The position numbers and the translations under genes are program-made. From Chelatococcus composti (GTDB lineage Bacteria > Pseudomonadota > Alphaproteobacteria > Rhizobiales > Beijerinckiaceae), in assembly GCF_014201415.1 (NCBI RefSeq), contig NZ_JACHEH010000005.1:310001-374000 (forward strand): a stretch of DNA of 64,000 nucleotides. The letters run 5' to 3'. Positions 1 to 9,343 of the stretch are shown in pieces; position 1 is the first letter of the stretch, and the number at the start of each line of letters is the position of its first letter. The notes beneath the pieces were generated by a model. That model was given only the letters and a program-made list of their open reading frames with translations, ran no database searches and was not told where the DNA came from.

Positions 1-3000
1 ATGCTGTCGGTGATGCGGCCGGACAGGCCCGCTTGGAGCTGCCCCCAGGTGCCGCCCACGTCCGCGGGCAGGCTCACGGCGTTGAGGCCGGCGAGGCTGC
101 TGAAGGTCGTGTTCACCTTGCCTCCGAAGCTGTGCCACAGGTTGGCGCGCGTCCAGGCGGTGAGGTGCCGGCCATCCTCCAGCTCCCAGCTTCTTGTGAG
201 CCGCGCGCCGAGACGTCCGTGGAGGAGGTCGGTATCTTCATAGGCAACGAGGCCGAAGCGGTCGGTGCCGCTGTCGATGGACACGCGCTGGTAGACGAGC
301 TGCGCCTGCGGCTCCAGCGCCCATCCGCCGCCGAGGCTGATCGGCTGGCCACCCTCCAGGGAGGCGGCGAGGCCCCATCCGGCGGTGGAGAGCGTTTCGC
401 CAAAGAGCGACTTCGCCTTGATGTCGGCATACCAGGTGCCCTGAAGGACGGCATCAAGGTACCAGCCGAATGCGCCCGTCCGGGTCCAGTAGGCGCCCAG
501 CGAATAGCCGCTGACGTCGGTCGAGCCGGCCTTGCCGCCGTAGACCCCGCGAACGTGGCTCTGCATGAGCCCGGCGCCGAAATAGAAGCCCGCGTTGTCG
601 CGCGCGCCGTCTGCATGCTCCCGGTGGAGCAGGTCGAGCCCCGCCTGCAGTCCCGCCTGACTGGAGTCGTAACTCGGGCCATGGCGGTAGAAGCGGGCGG
701 TGCGGGAGGCGAGGTCGTTGCCGCCATAGCCGGCGGCGCCGCGCTCGCCGAAAATGCGACCCCAGCCGTAGGTGCGGCCGGTGCAGGCTGCGCGGTCTGC
801 CGAGGCTTCAGCGCGCGGGAAGCGCCGCGCCTCGTCGTCGCACGCGGCGGGCCCGGCGGGTGCAGACAGACCGGGATCCGTGGACGGCTCGCCCCTGCGG
901 TCATGGTAGGTGCCGAGCATCGCCAGGCCGAGGCTGTCTGCCAGCGCCGGCACGACCATGTTGACGGGAACCTCGGGGCGGTAGTTCGGAATTTCGGACG
1001 GGTCGCCCGTCTGGCCGAGACGATCAGCGTGCTGCGCAGATACCAGTTGCCGTCGGCGGCGTCCGCGCCGACGCCGTTATGGTAGAGCAGATACTCGTAG
1101 GCGCCGGCGGCGACGCGGCTGCCGAGGGTGAAGACGCCCGGAGCGGAGGCGGTCTTGTCGCGCACCTCCACAAGCTCGATGCCGTTGCCGGTCGTCAGGG
1201 TGCCGGAGAGGCTCGGGTCGATGCCGACATGGATGCGTGCGGGCGCCGATCCGAGCCGCGTGCTGTCGACGATGAGCATGTCGGCATAGTTGTTGGTCGC
1301 GCCGCCGGGCTGGATGCCGTCGTTGAGCACGGCGTTGAGGAGGATCTGCCCGCCGTTGGCCACGAAGACGGACGAGCCGGGCGCGCCGCCGGCTGTTGCA
1401 TTGCTGGTGATGACCAGCGAATTGCCGATGGCCGGTCCGCGCAGGTCGAGGATGCCGCTGTGGTCGAACTCCCCGAGATTGACCAGCTGCCCCTGGACGA
1501 CGCCGTTACGGTTCAGGTTGTAGTACGACGCCTCGAGGGGGCGGCTGTCGAAGCCGGTCGTCGGAACGTAGTAGCCGGTCGGATCCGTGGCTGCCGCGTC
1601 GCTGGCCGGCGCAAGCCGCGTGAGGCCGGAATTGCTGAAGACGGACGTCAGCGGGTCGCCGAAGTCGGAGATGGCGACGCGCTTGGTGTCGCGCACGCCG
1701 TCGCCGTCCGTGTCGGCGAAATGGCGGATGTCGAAGAGGCCGCCGGCGAGATTGTCGAACCTATTTGTTCCGCCGGCGGCGAGCTCGACGAACCCGGTGA
1801 TTGTGCCGCTGTTGGCGATGGTCATATTGCCTGCGGGTGTTCCGCCCCCGCGCGTCGCGTCAATGACGGCGCGGTCCGAACCTGCGCCGATGCTGCCGGC
1901 ATTGACGAGGGAACTCGCCGCGGCCGCGCCCAGAATGACGCCGGCGGCAGGAGAGGCACTGTTCGGCCCGACGCCCTTGGCGGTATCCTGCCAGCCGCCC
2001 ATCACCGAGGCGCCCGCACCGAGCGTGACAGTCGCTGAGGCGTCCGAGAAGGCGAAAAGGCCGACGCCGAACCGTCCCAAAGCCGCGATGCTGCCCGCAT
2101 GCAGGACAAGCACGTCGCTGCCGCCATCGAGCTGGGCGCCGAAGGCTTCGCTGCCGCTTGCCGTGACAGCGGTGCCGGAAGCGGTGACGAGCAGTACATC
2201 TCCCAAGGTCTTGCCGTAGACACCGGCGGCCTGATCACCGCTGGTCGTCACACGAGCGCTGTCGCGCAGATCCAAAGTCAGCGATCCGGGACCGGCGAGC
2301 AATGCCCGCACGCCATGGGAACCGCTGCCTGACGTTTCGATGTTCCCCTGCCCGCTGATGACCACCTGATGTGATGCGGCGTTGGTGGCGGACGGCACGT
2401 CGAGGCCGACGCCGAAGGCCTCGTCGCCGAATGTGCGAATGCTGCCCGCGACGGACACAAGCGACGAGCCGAGGCCGCCGGCCAAACTCCAGATGCCGTA
2501 GCCTAGCTGGTGTGTCGTGATGCTGCCGTTTCCGCCCAGGAAAACCGAGGTCAGCGCTGTCGAGTTCGGATTGGAGCTGTAGGCGAAGACGCCGTCGGAG
2601 AGATCGCCAAGTGCTTCCACTGTTCCATCGACGATGACGTTCGTGGCGCCGTAGCCGGAATTCTCTGCTATCAGTGCGGGTGACAATTGTGCGTCGGTGG
2701 AAGCGGCCCCTCCTGCGTGGAGGATGACGTCCATTCTCCCGGTCGAGTCCGGGTTTCCTATGGCCGCCGAAATGGCAGAAACATAAGTGGCATCTGGATC
2801 CGTGCCGACCGCCGTCACGGTGCCGGCGCTTTCGACGAAAACGTCGCCGAGGCCGAGCGACTGGGCATGGAGTCCGACCACAAACTTGAAGCCGGACACG
2901 TGGATGGAACTGCCGGCGAGCTGGGTGACGACCACCGAGCCAGTGCCGGTCGAAGAGCTGGCCCGCCCGAGGATACCGACGGTGATCTCATCGGTGGGGC

Positions 3001-3610
3001 CTGCAACGTCGAGCCCCTGTGTCGTGACATTGGCACCGGAGACGATGACGACATTGTCGTTGTTGGTGCTGTGCACCTGCACGCCCTGCGCGATGAATCC
3101 ATTCGTACGGATGATCGTGCCCGGGGCGAGTTCCAGCGCGAGGGTATGGTTCCCGTTGCCGGACAGGTTGACGCCCATATTGCCGTCGCCAGGAGTACGA
3201 TCGATGACGACCCCTGCGCCGACAATCGCAGTCAGGCCGGTCGAGAAATTGAGGTATTCGATGCCGCCAGGGTAGTTGTTTCCGGCGTCGTCGCAGACGA
3301 GGGTCGTTGGTGTTCCAGGCGTCAGGACGCAGTTCGCCCATGCATCGCCCGTCCAGGCGAGGGACGCGGCAGCGGCGACCAGCGCTGTCTTGCTCGCCTG
3401 CCCGAGAAAGGAACCGGGCAGCCGCTGGTCGCGACAGAAGCGATTCGTAGAATTGCAGTTTTCCGCGCGAGGGCTGGGGGCATGACACTTGCGGTGAGGT
3501 CGTTCTACCTGAACGACGAAACGATCGGCCACGCCCTGCGCTCCGGATACTGAATTCAGGTTAGTAATTGATGGATAATTGCGTCGATTCCCTCGGTCAA
3601 GCGCCGCCAT
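1..3610 (-). CDS. Autotransporter (type V secretion), frameshifted and cut by the window edge
   Basis: The first part, read from 3610 downwards, has a hydrophobic signal sequence ending in a D-A-W-A type cleavage site (about residue 90 from the first ATG) and then a long passenger rich in G, S, T, N and V with loosely repeated beta-solenoid motifs. The frame stays open to 113, but below about 1013 its product turns into Arg/Ser/Pro-rich nonsense. Shifting by one base there gives a convincing barrel: TGDPSEIPNYRPEVPV, then YGWGRIFGERG, GWYLDAVLQGTWY and VGGTWGQLQAGLSGR, open to base 1. The C-terminal strands therefore lie outside the window. One missing base in the CTGGCC at 1011-1016 would explain the break; CTGGGCC would restore Q-T-G. 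It could be a real inactivating or phase-variable change or an assembly error. The N-terminal start is uncertain, because no good ribosome site lies directly before the signal sequence. Confidence 0.8.
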
Positions 3611-3772
3611 TGCAAAGTCCGGGTGTGCAGCAAGGCCCAGGCAATGGCGGCTGCGAAGCCGGCCTGGCGGGCAGGATATCTGGCTGTGGACCGGTTCCCG
3701 CGGCGCCAGTCACCGGAGGGGGCGCGGCCGGAGGCTCTCACGGGAACGGAAATGGGCGCGGTGCGCGCCGCC

Positions 3773-4756
3773 TCAGGGGATGAGCACCGCGGCCCCCTGA
3801 AGGCGCCCCGCACGCAGGTCCGCCAGGGCCTCGTTGGCGGCTTCCAGGGGATAGCGCACGGTCTGCGTCCGGATCCCTGCCTGCGGCACAATCGCCAGGA
3901 ATTCCGTGGCATCCTGGCGGGTCAGGTTGGCAACCGACACCACCTGCCGCTCCTCCCAGAGCAGGCGATAGGGGAAGGCCGGAATGTCGCTCATGTGGAT
4001 CCCGCCGCAGACGACCCGGCCACCCTTCCGCACGGCCCGCAGAGCCAGCGGCACAAGATCGCCCACGGGCGCGAAGATGATCGCCGCATCGAGCGTCTCG
4101 GGCGACGCCTCGTCCGAGGCGCCGGCCCACACGGCACCGAGGGAGCGGGCGAAGTCTTGCGCATCGACATCTCCCGGGCGCGTGAAGGCGAAGACCCGGC
4201 GCCCCTGCCAAGTGCAGACCTGGGTGATGATGTGCGCCGCCGCGCCGAAGCCGTAGATGCCGATCCGCTCGCCGGGGCCCGCCGCTGCCAGGGAGCGCCA
4301 GCCGATCAGGCCGGCGCACAGGAGCGGGGCGAGCGCCACCGGGTCGCCGTCGTCGGGCAGGGCGAAGGCATAGTCCGCGTCTGCCACGACATGCGAGGCA
4401 AAGCCGCCGTCACGGGTGTAGCCGGTGAACAGCGGCTCGTCGCACAGGTTCTCGTGTCCCGAGGCGCAGTAGGGGCATCTTCCGCAGGTGTGGCCGAGCC
4501 AAGGGATGCCCACGCGCTCGCCGAGACGGCGGCCGCTCACGCCGGCGCCGATTGCCTCGACCCGCCCCACGATCTCGTGGCCCGGGATCACGGGCAGCCG
4601 CGGGTTCGGCAGTTCGCCGTCGACCACGTGCAGGTCGGTCCGGCACACGGCGCAGGCCTCCACCGCCACGCGGATCTCGCCGGGGCCGGGCGAGGGCGAC
4701 GCGCGCTTCTCAAGCATCAGAGGCTTGCCTGTTTCCCGCAGCACCATCGCGCGCAT
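3773..4756 (-). CDS. Zinc-dependent alcohol dehydrogenase family protein
   Basis: Medium-chain dehydrogenase/reductase of 327 residues, predicted cytoplasmic, oxidising alcohols or reducing aldehydes with NAD(P). Catalytic zinc ligands appear as AVCRTDLH and PGHE. The structural zinc loop has four cysteines (CGRCPYC followed by GHENLC). The nucleotide-binding turn is GIYGFGAAAH, a variant of the usual GxGGxG. Length fits the AdhP/AdhA-like subgroup. The ATG at 4756 is preferred over 4771 because GGAGGG lies 7 bases before it. It is transcribed away from the Cys-rich gene at 4961. The substrate cannot be told from sequence. Confidence 0.88.
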   Translation of the reverse strand: MRAMVLRETGKPLMLEKRASPSPGPGEIRVAVEACAVCRTDLHVVDGELPNPRLPVIPGHEIVGRVEAIGAGVSGRRLGERVGIPWLGHTCGRCPYCASGHENLCDEPLFTGYTRDGGFASHVVADADYAFALPDDGDPVALAPLLCAGLIGWRSLAAAGPGERIGIYGFGAAAHIITQVCTWQGRRVFAFTRPGDVDAQDFARSLGAVWAGASDEASPETLDAAIIFAPVGDLVPLALRAVRKGGRVVCGGIHMSDIPAFPYRLLWEERQVVSVANLTRQDATEFLAIVPQAGIRTQTVRYPLEAANEALADLRAGRLQGAAVLIP

Positions 4757-4960
4757 GATCCGGCCCTCCATGCCTCGCGGCCGCAGTGCGGGCTGGTCGC
4801 CGGGAGGCGCCCGGCCCGCTGCCGCTCTCCTTCAATCTAGATCGCCCCGGTCATGGCCGGGAGCGCGGCGATGCCCGATCGGGCGATAGGTCGCACCCCG
4901 CTCACGGACGGGAACAAAGGGCCGCGGGCGGGATTGGGAGCTCGAAACGGGAGAGCGACG

Positions 4961-5293
4961 ATGCATCACATCGACCAGACGACCCGGGCCTGCATCGATG
5001 CCTGCCTCAACTGCTACGGGGTCTGCCAGTCGACTGCGATGGGCCACTGCCTGGAGCTCGGCGGCGCCCACACGGAGAAGCGCCACTTCACCCTGATGAT
5101 GGCCTGCGCCGAGATCTGCCGCACGGCCGCGCATTTCATGCTCATCGGCTCTGACCACCACAGGCATGTCTGTGCCGAGTGCGCGGAGATCTGTGGCCAG
5201 TGCGCCGACGATTGCGAGCGCATCGGCGACATGGAGGTCTGCGTTGCGGCCTGCCGGGCCTGCGCCGAGCACTGCCGCAACATGGCGGCGTGA
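4961..5293 (+). CDS. Four-helix bundle Cys-rich protein (DUF326/Csp-like, putative copper storage)
   Basis: Small soluble protein of 110 residues with 16 cysteines, mostly spaced CxxxC or CxxC along predicted amphipathic helices (for example ACIDACLNCYGVC near the start and CVAACRACAEHC at the end). This pattern is that of the DUF326/Csp3-type four-helix bundles, which in characterised members line the bundle core with cysteines and bind many Cu(I) ions. No signal peptide is visible, so a cytosolic Csp3-like role is the better guess. The ATG at 4961 is chosen because GGGAGAG sits 6-12 bases before it; upstream in-frame starts give an unrelated N-terminus. Copper binding is inferred from the family. 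Confidence 0.85.
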   Translation: MHHIDQTTRACIDACLNCYGVCQSTAMGHCLELGGAHTEKRHFTLMMACAEICRTAAHFMLIGSDHHRHVCAECAEICGQCADDCERIGDMEVCVAACRACAEHCRNMAA

Positions 5294-5379
5294 GCCGGAG
5301 CCGGAAGCATGGCGGTTCCCATGTCTGAGACTCGCTTGCCCGTCATCGGCGGCTGCGGAGGCGAGGGACGGAGGTGCCC

Positions 5380-5535
5380 ATGGGCGAGTATGTCTGGTTC
5401 TTCGCCATCGTCGTCGGCCCGCTGCTGTTTGCCGCGGCCGTTATCTACGGCCTGACCCGGCGCCGCCTGCGGGCAGGCGAGCGCGGGCGGCAGCATCGCA
5501 AGGTTGAGGAGCTCTACGGCGAGCGCCACGAATGA
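5380..5535 (+). CDS. Small single-pass membrane protein, unknown function
   Basis: A 51-codon frame starting MGEYVWFFAIVVGPLLF and ending KVEELYGERHE. About 20 hydrophobic residues form one transmembrane helix, followed by a strongly basic stretch (RRRLRAGERGRQHRK), so the tail should face the cytoplasm. GGACGGAG lies 5-12 bases before the ATG. It follows the Cys-rich gene by 86 bases on the same strand and ends 13 bases before the convergent citrate-synthase-like gene. The hydrophobic then basic layout and the ribosome site support a real gene. No function is recognised. Confidence 0.6.
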   Translation: MGEYVWFFAIVVGPLLFAAAVIYGLTRRRLRAGERGRQHRKVEELYGERHE

Positions 5536-5548
5536 GCTGGCCGGGGTG

Positions 5549-6745
5549 TCAGACGCTGCCGGCGGCGGGGCCCGTGTAGCGCGCCCGGGGGCGGATGAGA
5601 CGCTCGTCCAGCCGCTGCTCCAGCGCGTGGGCGATCCAGCCGGCAGTGCGCCCCACGGCGAAGATGGCGAAGGCCGCACCCGGTGGCAGGCGATATGCCC
5701 GGCGCAGCGCCACGAGCGCAAAGTCGATGTTGGGCAGCCGTCCGGCGCTGTCCCGCATCACTTCTATCAGTGCCTCGCGCCCGGGTTCGGGCGGCATGCG
5801 CGCCAGAAGGGCGGCGGCGCGTGGGTCGCCCTGCGGATAGAGCGGGTGGCCGAAGCCCGGTATGCCCTCGCCGCGCCTCAGCCGTGCCTCGACGACCGCA
5901 GCGGCATCGCCGTCGCGCTCCATCTCGTCCAGCAGGATCTCGACCAGGCTCGTCGTGCCGCCGTGCAGGGGGCCGCCCAGCGCAGACAGGCCGGCGTTGA
6001 GGCAGGCGCCGAGCGAGGCGCCCGTCGAGGCGACGACACGCACGGCGAAGGCCGAGGCGTTGAGCTCGTGGTCGGCAACGAGAACCAGAGCCCGCCGCAG
6101 AAGATCGGCTCCCGTCTCATCAAGGTGCCATGCACGGGCGAGGTGCCGGTGCACTGCGTCGCCGTCCGGCTCCGTTCCGCACACGGCGGCGGCGGTGGCG
6201 CGCAAGAGGGCCGCGGCGCCGGGCCAGAGGCTGCGCACGTCCCGCTGCCAGGCGATGGTGCGACCGGCGGGCACCAGCGGCAGCAGCGCCTGCAAGCGCT
6301 CCGTGAGCGGCAGATGGGCGAGACGGGCGAGAAGCGCGCCATCCCACGGGGGCGCCTCTGCACGCGTCTCGGCGAAGGGATCGCGCCCCCCGCAATCCCA
6401 GAGGAGCCGCGCGGTTTCCTCGAGTGTCGACGTTTCGGCCCACTGGGTCGCCTCATGGCCGCGGTAGTAGAGGCGGCCATTCTCGATGAGGGTGATGGCG
6501 GAGGCGAGGACCGGCATGCCCCAGTGGAGCGTCGTCTCCGCCACCCGGGCAGGACGGCGGCCCGTTTCCTTGCGCCGCTTGAGCGCCTCGATGTCGTGGA
6601 CGCTGTAAAGGTGCCGGCGCGGATCGTCCCCTGACTCGCTGGTGCGGATAAGCCCGCGGCTCACATAGGCATAGAGCGTCGCACGGCTGATGCCGAGGCT
6701 CTGCGCCGCGGCCTTCGCATCGATGAACCCGCCATGGTCCGGCAC
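5549..6745 (-). CDS. Citrate synthase family protein with N-terminal MerR-type helix-turn-helix
   Basis: 398 residues. Residues 1-60 are a MerR/excisionase-like DNA-binding domain (FIDAKAAAQSLGISRATLYAY, then RRHLYSVHDIEALK). The rest is a citrate synthase fold. The catalytic positions are present: His in GGPLHGG, His in GFGHPLY and Asp in NIDFAL, so it may be active (oxaloacetate plus acyl-CoA to citrate or methylcitrate) rather than a dead sensor. It is divergent from a second citrate-synthase-like gene at 6836 across a 90-base AT-rich gap with palindromes, which suggests it may bind there and control both genes. That role is inferred; the domain fusion is visible. Confidence 0.88.
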   Translation of the reverse strand: MPDHGGFIDAKAAAQSLGISRATLYAYVSRGLIRTSESGDDPRRHLYSVHDIEALKRRKETGRRPARVAETTLHWGMPVLASAITLIENGRLYYRGHEATQWAETSTLEETARLLWDCGGRDPFAETRAEAPPWDGALLARLAHLPLTERLQALLPLVPAGRTIAWQRDVRSLWPGAAALLRATAAAVCGTEPDGDAVHRHLARAWHLDETGADLLRRALVLVADHELNASAFAVRVVASTGASLGACLNAGLSALGGPLHGGTTSLVEILLDEMERDGDAAAVVEARLRRGEGIPGFGHPLYPQGDPRAAALLARMPPEPGREALIEVMRDSAGRLPNIDFALVALRRAYRLPPGAAFAIFAVGRTAGWIAHALEQRLDERLIRPRARYTGPAAGSV

Positions 6746-6756
6746 GGATGCCTCAT

Positions 6757-6787
6757 ATTGATTATATGAATCAATATTGACTATATT
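6757..6787. promoter_or_regulatory. Divergent promoter/operator region between the two citrate-synthase-like genes
   Basis: AT-rich block in a GC-rich genome. ATTGATT at 6757-6763 and AATCAAT at 6769-6775 form a 7-bp inverted repeat with a 5-base spacer. TTGATTATAT at 6758-6767 is repeated directly as TTGACTATAT at 6777-6786. For the + strand gene, TTGATT at 6758 and TATATT at 6782 make a plausible -35/-10 pair with an 18-base spacer. On the - strand a perfect TATAAT lies at 6766-6761, but its -35 is poor. The HTH protein encoded next door is the obvious candidate ligand. Confidence 0.55.
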
Positions 6788-6835
6788 TATTGCACAGCCA
6801 TCCTCGCGGCAAGTCTTTCAGCGAGGACAATCCCC

Positions 6836-7954
6836 ATGAGCTTCAATCTTGCCCCCCTCAATGACCACGTGGCGCCGGGCCTCGACGATGTCGTCGCTGC
6901 CGAAACGGTGCTGAGCCACGTCGACGGCGCCGCCGGGCGGCTGATCGTGCGCGGGTACGACCTTGAGGAGCTTGCCGGTCGGAGCTTCGAGGGCGTGCTC
7001 TCCCTCCTGTGGCAGGACCTCGCCCCCGGGCCGACGGACGAGACAGCGATCCGTGCCGACCTCGGTCGTGCACGCCTGCACGCCTATGCCGTCATGCTGC
7101 CGCTTCTGGAGGCGACGGACGGGCTCGCGCCGGTAGAGGCCCTGCGGCTTCTGCTGTCGGCGCTCGCGGATACGGAGCCGGCAGCGCATCACGTGCTGGC
7201 GGTTGCGGCGGTGCAGGTCTTTGCTGCGGCCATCCAGCGCCGGCGGGCCGGCCGGCATCCCGTCGCGCCGGACGCGAGCCTCGGTCAGGCGGCGGACTTT
7301 CTGAGGATGCTGCACGGGCGCCCGGCCGACGCGGGCCACGTGCGGGCGCTCGACACCTATCTCGTCACCGTGGCCGACCACGGTCTCAATGCCTCGACCT
7401 TCACCGCGCGCGTCATCGCCTCGACGAGGGCCGGTCTTTTCTCGTTAGTCATCGGCGGGCTGTGCGCGCTCAAGGGCCCGCTTCATGGCGGCGCGCCGGG
7501 GCCGGTGCTCGACATGCTGGACGCCATCGGCGAGCCGAGCCGCATCCGCCCCTGGCTGTCGGAGGCGCTCGCGCGCGGCGAGCGGCTGATGGGCTTCGGC
7601 CACCGCGTCTATCGCGTGCGCGATCCGCGGGCGGACGTGCTGAAGAAGGCGGTGGCTGACCTGCGCGATGCCGGCGGCCGCATCCGCTTCGCCGAGGCGG
7701 TGGAGAAGGAAGCTCTCGCCCTGCTGGCCGAGCGAAAGCCGCTGCGGCCGCTCGCGACCAATGTCGAGTTCTACACGGCCCTCGTCCTGGAGGCCGTGGG
7801 CTTTGCGCGCGAGAGCTTCACCAATGTCTTCGCCGCGGGCCGGATGGCCGGCTGGACTGCCCATGTGCTGGAGCAGGAAAAGACCGGCCGGCTCATCAGG
7901 CCCCAGTCCCGCTATGTCGGGCCGGTGCCGTCCGTCGCGCGGCCGGGCTCCTAG
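6836..7954 (+). CDS. Citrate synthase / methylcitrate synthase family protein
   Basis: 372 residues, predicted cytoplasmic, condensing acyl-CoA with oxaloacetate. Citrate synthase landmarks are in order: LKGPLHGG (substrate His), MGFGHRVYRVRDPRA (second His) and NVEFYTALVL. The usual catalytic Asp of the last motif is Glu here, a change also known in some bacterial secondary citrate synthases such as Bacillus CitA, so activity is still plausible. The end, AAGRMAGWTAHVLEQ, is typical. GCGAGGACA precedes the ATG. It pairs divergently with the HTH-fused paralogue at 5549-6745, and the two may form a hetero-oligomer. Acetyl- versus propionyl-CoA preference cannot be assigned. Confidence 0.87.
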   Translation: MSFNLAPLNDHVAPGLDDVVAAETVLSHVDGAAGRLIVRGYDLEELAGRSFEGVLSLLWQDLAPGPTDETAIRADLGRARLHAYAVMLPLLEATDGLAPVEALRLLLSALADTEPAAHHVLAVAAVQVFAAAIQRRRAGRHPVAPDASLGQAADFLRMLHGRPADAGHVRALDTYLVTVADHGLNASTFTARVIASTRAGLFSLVIGGLCALKGPLHGGAPGPVLDMLDAIGEPSRIRPWLSEALARGERLMGFGHRVYRVRDPRADVLKKAVADLRDAGGRIRFAEAVEKEALALLAERKPLRPLATNVEFYTALVLEAVGFARESFTNVFAAGRMAGWTAHVLEQEKTGRLIRPQSRYVGPVPSVARPGS

Positions 7955-7974
7955 CATCCGGCGCCGAAGCGGGC

Positions 7975-9291
7975 TCAGCCGAGCAGGGGCGTGACGCGCT
8001 TGACCGCGTCCGCCATCGCGTTCTGCGGCGTCTTCATGCCGAAGACGGCAGCCTGTGTCTCCTCGATGAAGATGTCGTGGGCGCGGGCCTGCTCGTCGAA
8101 GGCGGGCAGGTGGATGCGCGAGGCGGCCACCGCCTCGGCTTCCACTGCGGCATAGGGATAGTTCTTTTCGAAGGACGGGTCGGAATAGGTCTTGATGCGC
8201 ACCGGCCCGTTGCCGTTGAGCGCCATCTGTGTCGTCGCGGCGGGCGAGGACAGGTGGCGGATAAAATCCCACGCCGCGCGCTGGTTCTTGGAATTGGCAG
8301 GGATGACGAGCGACCAGAACTCCACCGTGGGCGCGTAGGCGACCTTGCCGACGAGCGCCTCCGCCATCGGCGGCACGAGCGGCTTGAGCTTGCCCGGATA
8401 ACGCGACTTCTGCGGGTCGTTGTAGGAGGCAAGGCGGGCGAAGGGCTGGATGCTCATGGCGGCGCGGCCCTGCTGCATCCACGTGGTCAGCTCCTCGTTG
8501 TTGAGGGTCGCCGTGTTCCGCGGCAGGACGCCGTCCTTGTAGAGCGCGGCGAGCACCGCCAGCGCCTCGACCATCGGCGCCTCGGCCGCCACGATCTTCC
8601 GGTCCTCCGTCATGTAGTCGCCGCCGAGGCAGCGGGAGATCGTGAGGAAGTTGGAGGCGAAGACCGGCGTGAAGGCGAGCCCGTAGACCTGGGTGCCGTC
8701 GTCGCGCCTGAAGGTGAGCTTGCGCGCGGCCTCGACCAGCTCCTCGAAGGTCTTCGGCAGGGCCACGCCGCGCTCCTCGAACAGCGCCTCGTTGTAGATG
8801 ATGATGTTGGTGGCGTGGCGCACCGGCACGCCGTAGAGCGCGCCGTCGAGTTGCAGTGGCTTCACGAGGCCGGGGGCGATGTCGTCGAACTCGGCGATCG
8901 GCGCCTCCTTCTGGAAGCTGTCTAGCGGCGCGAAGAGCCTGAGGTTGCGCGGCACGGCGCGGCCGTTGAGCAGGAAGGCGACGTCGATCGTCGTCTCGCC
9001 CAGCGTCGCCTCGCGCAGCAGGCGCTCGTGGATGGCGTTGACGTCGCCCAGCGTCACCCACGAGGCGGTGTTGCCGGTCTCCCGGCGCCAGGCCTCCGTC
9101 GCGTCGCCGCCCGGTCCGGTCGTCGCCGCGCCCTGGTGCACGCGGTGTCCGAAGACGTTGAGCGCAAGGCCGGCGGCCATGGCCGTGCGCGGCAGGAGGC
9201 CGGTGAGCACCGCCCCGGCCGAGAGCTGCAGCATCCGCCGGCGCGACAGCCGGCCGCCGTCATTTTCTGGGCAGAAGACATCCTCCGCCAT
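7975..9291 (-). CDS. ABC transporter solute-binding protein (extracellular family 1), Tat signal
   Basis: 438 residues with a twin-arginine type leader (SRRRMLQLSAGAVLTGLL), so it should be exported folded to the periplasm. The mature part is a family 1 sugar-type binding protein (about residues 60-420; AFTPVFASNFLTISRC, LNNEELTTWMQQGRAAMS). The ATG at 9291 is supported by AAGGAG 7 bases upstream. It lies next to a second binding protein (9344-10630) that shares many stretches, for example the FGHRVHQ/FAHRVHK start of the mature part and the MQQGRAAM motif, so the two are tandem paralogues. It probably serves the permeases at 12715-14443. Ligand unknown; a sugar or sugar acid is likely. Confidence 0.88.
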   Translation of the reverse strand: MAEDVFCPENDGGRLSRRRMLQLSAGAVLTGLLPRTAMAAGLALNVFGHRVHQGAATTGPGGDATEAWRRETGNTASWVTLGDVNAIHERLLREATLGETTIDVAFLLNGRAVPRNLRLFAPLDSFQKEAPIAEFDDIAPGLVKPLQLDGALYGVPVRHATNIIIYNEALFEERGVALPKTFEELVEAARKLTFRRDDGTQVYGLAFTPVFASNFLTISRCLGGDYMTEDRKIVAAEAPMVEALAVLAALYKDGVLPRNTATLNNEELTTWMQQGRAAMSIQPFARLASYNDPQKSRYPGKLKPLVPPMAEALVGKVAYAPTVEFWSLVIPANSKNQRAAWDFIRHLSSPAATTQMALNGNGPVRIKTYSDPSFEKNYPYAAVEAEAVAASRIHLPAFDEQARAHDIFIEETQAAVFGMKTPQNAMADAVKRVTPLLG

Positions 9292-9343
9292 CGCGGATCT
9301 CCTTCCGTTCACGTTGTCCCATTGCGGTCGCCCGCCGCCCCGG

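Noticed and set aside
33-1085. Open frame of 350 codons on the + strand at the left end
   Set aside because: It is the complement of the autotransporter barrel; the - strand reading has barrel strands and a clear family pattern.
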